Assembly (NCBI RefSeq): GCF_016879755.1
Contig: NZ_WOFU01000012.1
Coordinates: forward strand, 1-64,000
Direction of reading: 5' to 3'
From: Bacillus sp. B15-48
GTDB taxonomy: Bacteria > Bacillota > Bacilli > Bacillales > Cytobacillaceae
Length of the DNA: 64,000 nt
Part shown: positions 62,821-64,000 of the stretch, piece by piece
Layout: the number at the start of each line of letters is the position of its first letter
How positions within the stretch are numbered: the first letter of the stretch is position 1
The notes under the pieces: model-generated
Seen by the model: the letters and a program-made list of their open reading frames with translations, nothing else
What the model was told of the DNA's origin: nothing
The model's database searches: none
Program-made: the position numbers and the translations under genes

Positions 62821-63520
62821 ATGCGTTTAGTAGACTTGAGTCATCCATTTAATATGCATTCATCGGGGTGAGTGGATTATCCATCTCCAAAAATATCTTA
62901 TTTTCAGAGGCATGCGACGAACGGAATTGTTAGTCAATTTATAGAGACCCCGCTTCATACCAGCACTCATTTAGATGCTGAAATGCATGGAATATCTGGA
63001 GGAAAGGATATTGCCAGTATTCCACTTGAAAGATTAGTAAGAGAAGGGGTAACTGTCGATATCAGTGATGAAGTGGAAGATTTTACTGTCATTGAACCTG
63101 AAATGATTACCAAAAAGATGGATGTAAAAGAAGGCGATATTCTGTTAATCCATACTGTTGGCATCGGTTCTACAACGGTCAGCCAGAGGAAGATGAGATT
63201 CGTTACTTCTGTAAGCATCCTGGAGCAAGTCCGCGTTTTGCACAATGGGCTGTTGATATGAAACTAAGCTGGATTGGAGTGGACTGCGGCTCAGCTGACC
63301 ATCCAATGAACACATCCATCCGGTACAAAAAACCTGAAATTGCAAAAGAATACCGAGAGAAAACAGGCCTTGATCCAGAAGAGTAATTCCCACGAGAGGG
63401 ATTATTTATCATGCATCACCACAAGTTTTGAACAAACGTTGTTTAATTGGTGCCTTCCCTTGGCGTTTCGAAGGTGGAGAAGCAAGTCCTTGTCGAGTTG
63501 TTGCCTTTTTAGATGTATAA
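62821..63520 (+). pseudogene. Cyclase-family hydrolase, decayed
   Basis: It starts MRLVDLSHPFNMHSSG and meets TGA at 62869 where a Trp codon would fit (SG-stop-VDYPSPK). The metal motif HTSTHLDAEMH is kept. A frameshift near 63160 moves the sequence to FYNGQPEEDEIRYF...MKLSWIGVDCGSADHP. A TAA follows DPEE, and further shifts lead to the C-terminal IGAFPWRFEGGEASPCRVVA ending at 63520. It is related in family to the intact gene at 29421. Multiple lesions, so inactive. Confidence 0.85.
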
Positions 63521-63542
63521 AGAACTGGGAGGATGTAAATAG

Positions 63543-63932
63543 ATGGCAATTCATGTATTTGATATTGAGAAAGATGTGGTTATGACACCAATTATTTCGA
63601 AAGATGCCCGATTAGTAATTGGGCCTCATAGCGGGGCAAGTACTGCGACTTTCAATCATGTGGTACTTGAACCTGGTGAACAAAATCAGCCTCACTCCCA
63701 TCCTAAATCAGAGGACACCATTTTCATATTAGAGGGTGAAGGGATAGCCGTTGATTATACAAATGGCAAGGAATTTCCTATTCAAGCCGGCTGTGCTGTT
63801 CATATTCCAGTAGGGATTAAACACACAATTATCTCTACAGGGAAGGAGAAGATGGTTAGCGTAGGTGGACCATGTCCGCCAGACTATAATTTGCTTAAAG
63901 CATGTGGAATTGATATCACCCCACCGAAATAG
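63543..63932 (+). CDS. Small cupin protein, copy 2
   Basis: A 129-residue single cupin with a better preserved metal site: QPHSHPKSEDTIFILEGEG (His/His/Glu), GCAVHIPVGIKHTIIS (last His), then GGPCPPDYNL. RBS GGGAGG. Same C-terminal GGPCPPD motif as the protein at 62407, with the broken cyclase gene between them. Enzymatic cupin more likely here than in copy 1. Substrate unknown. Confidence 0.82.
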   Translation: MAIHVFDIEKDVVMTPIISKDARLVIGPHSGASTATFNHVVLEPGEQNQPHSHPKSEDTIFILEGEGIAVDYTNGKEFPIQAGCAVHIPVGIKHTIISTGKEKMVSVGGPCPPDYNLLKACGIDITPPK

Positions 63933-63951
63933 AAAGGTTTAGGTAAAGGTA

Positions 63952-64000
63952 ATGGCAGTTTTAACTAACTGGGAAACGGAAAGAAAACAAATCCATTTTA
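63952..64000 (+). CDS. Start of an unidentified gene (cut by window edge)
   Basis: ATG 63952 after AGGTAAAGGT opens a frame MAVLTNWETERKQIHF that runs off the right edge. Too short to identify. It is in line with the cupin genes and probably in the same operon. Confidence 0.5.
   Translation, partial: MAVLTNWETERKQIHF

Overview
The window looks like chromosomal DNA of a spore-forming Bacillaceae species (Bacillus/Neobacillus-like). Supporting signs: AT-rich DNA with strong AAGGAGG ribosome sites and frequent TTG/GTG starts, a 23S-5S rRNA operon end at the left edge, a preQ1-I riboswitch ahead of queCDE, a LysM/GH18 SleL-like spore-cortex enzyme, and a dispersed GC-rich repeat that I recall from other Bacillaceae. 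The species cannot be fixed from the sequence alone.

Layout. 0-0.4 kb: rRNA operon end. 0.4-1.9 kb: gene-free spacer holding a dispersed repeat and catabolite-repression-like sites. 1.9-8.9 kb: DUF3311/sodium-solute symporter pair, an MFS exporter, then relics (TRAP binding protein, metallophosphoesterase, GNAT fragment), a zinc-ribbon protein and a thioesterase. 8.9-9.4 kb: an array of about nine quasi-palindromic units at 41-45 bp spacing. 9.5-14.5 kb: AraC regulator divergent from a PTS-type permease and a GH3 glycosidase; the permease has no EIIB domain and has Tyr at the EIIA phospho-His position. 14.5-17 kb: local duplication, PAS-PAS-GGDEF protein, holin-like protein. 17.4-30.2 kb: a sigma-54-controlled aromatic catabolism cluster (extradiol dioxygenase, C-C hydrolase-like protein, enhancer-binding protein, SDR, Rieske oxygenase alpha and beta, 75-aa unknown protein, thioesterase, TRAP transporter DctPQM, BKACE enzyme, cyclase-family hydrolase). 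30.3-43.4 kb: MBL hydrolase, short UvrC-like protein, queCDE, extended SDR, decayed genes, LuxR regulator, Zn-alcohol dehydrogenase, SleL-like protein, and an AAHS transporter behind a candidate structured leader RNA. 43.4-46.2 kb: a RibB-flavokinase fusion relic split by an IS1182-like element. 46.3-58.7 kb: a second sigma-54 locus with a divergent enhancer-binding protein, GntR regulator, aldehyde dehydrogenase, two tandem copies of a [RutA/SfnG-like flavin monooxygenase + cysteine-less ArsC/Spx-fold protein] pair, class III CoA-transferase, aconitase-family hydratase (two subunits) and HMG-CoA-lyase-like enzyme. 58.7-64 kb: flavoprotein remnant, membrane protein, LysR and FadR-type regulators, and a cupin / broken cyclase / cupin group running off the right edge.

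How the genes work together. The first sigma-54 cluster reads as uptake of an organic acid by TRAP, dihydroxylation (Rieske), rearomatisation (SDR), meta-cleavage (VOC dioxygenase), hydrolysis and CoA-level processing; no ferredoxin or reductase gene is in it. The second reads as oxygenation (flavin monooxygenases), aldehyde oxidation, hydration, CoA activation and aldol cleavage of a branched dicarboxylic acid to central metabolites. Its substrate is unknown. The paired cysteine-less thioredoxin-fold proteins and the dense palindromes at its control region make it the best candidate here for an undescribed system. About ten genes are broken by point stops, frameshifts or IS insertion, and at least six dispersed or tandem repeat types occur, so this is an accessory, actively decaying region.
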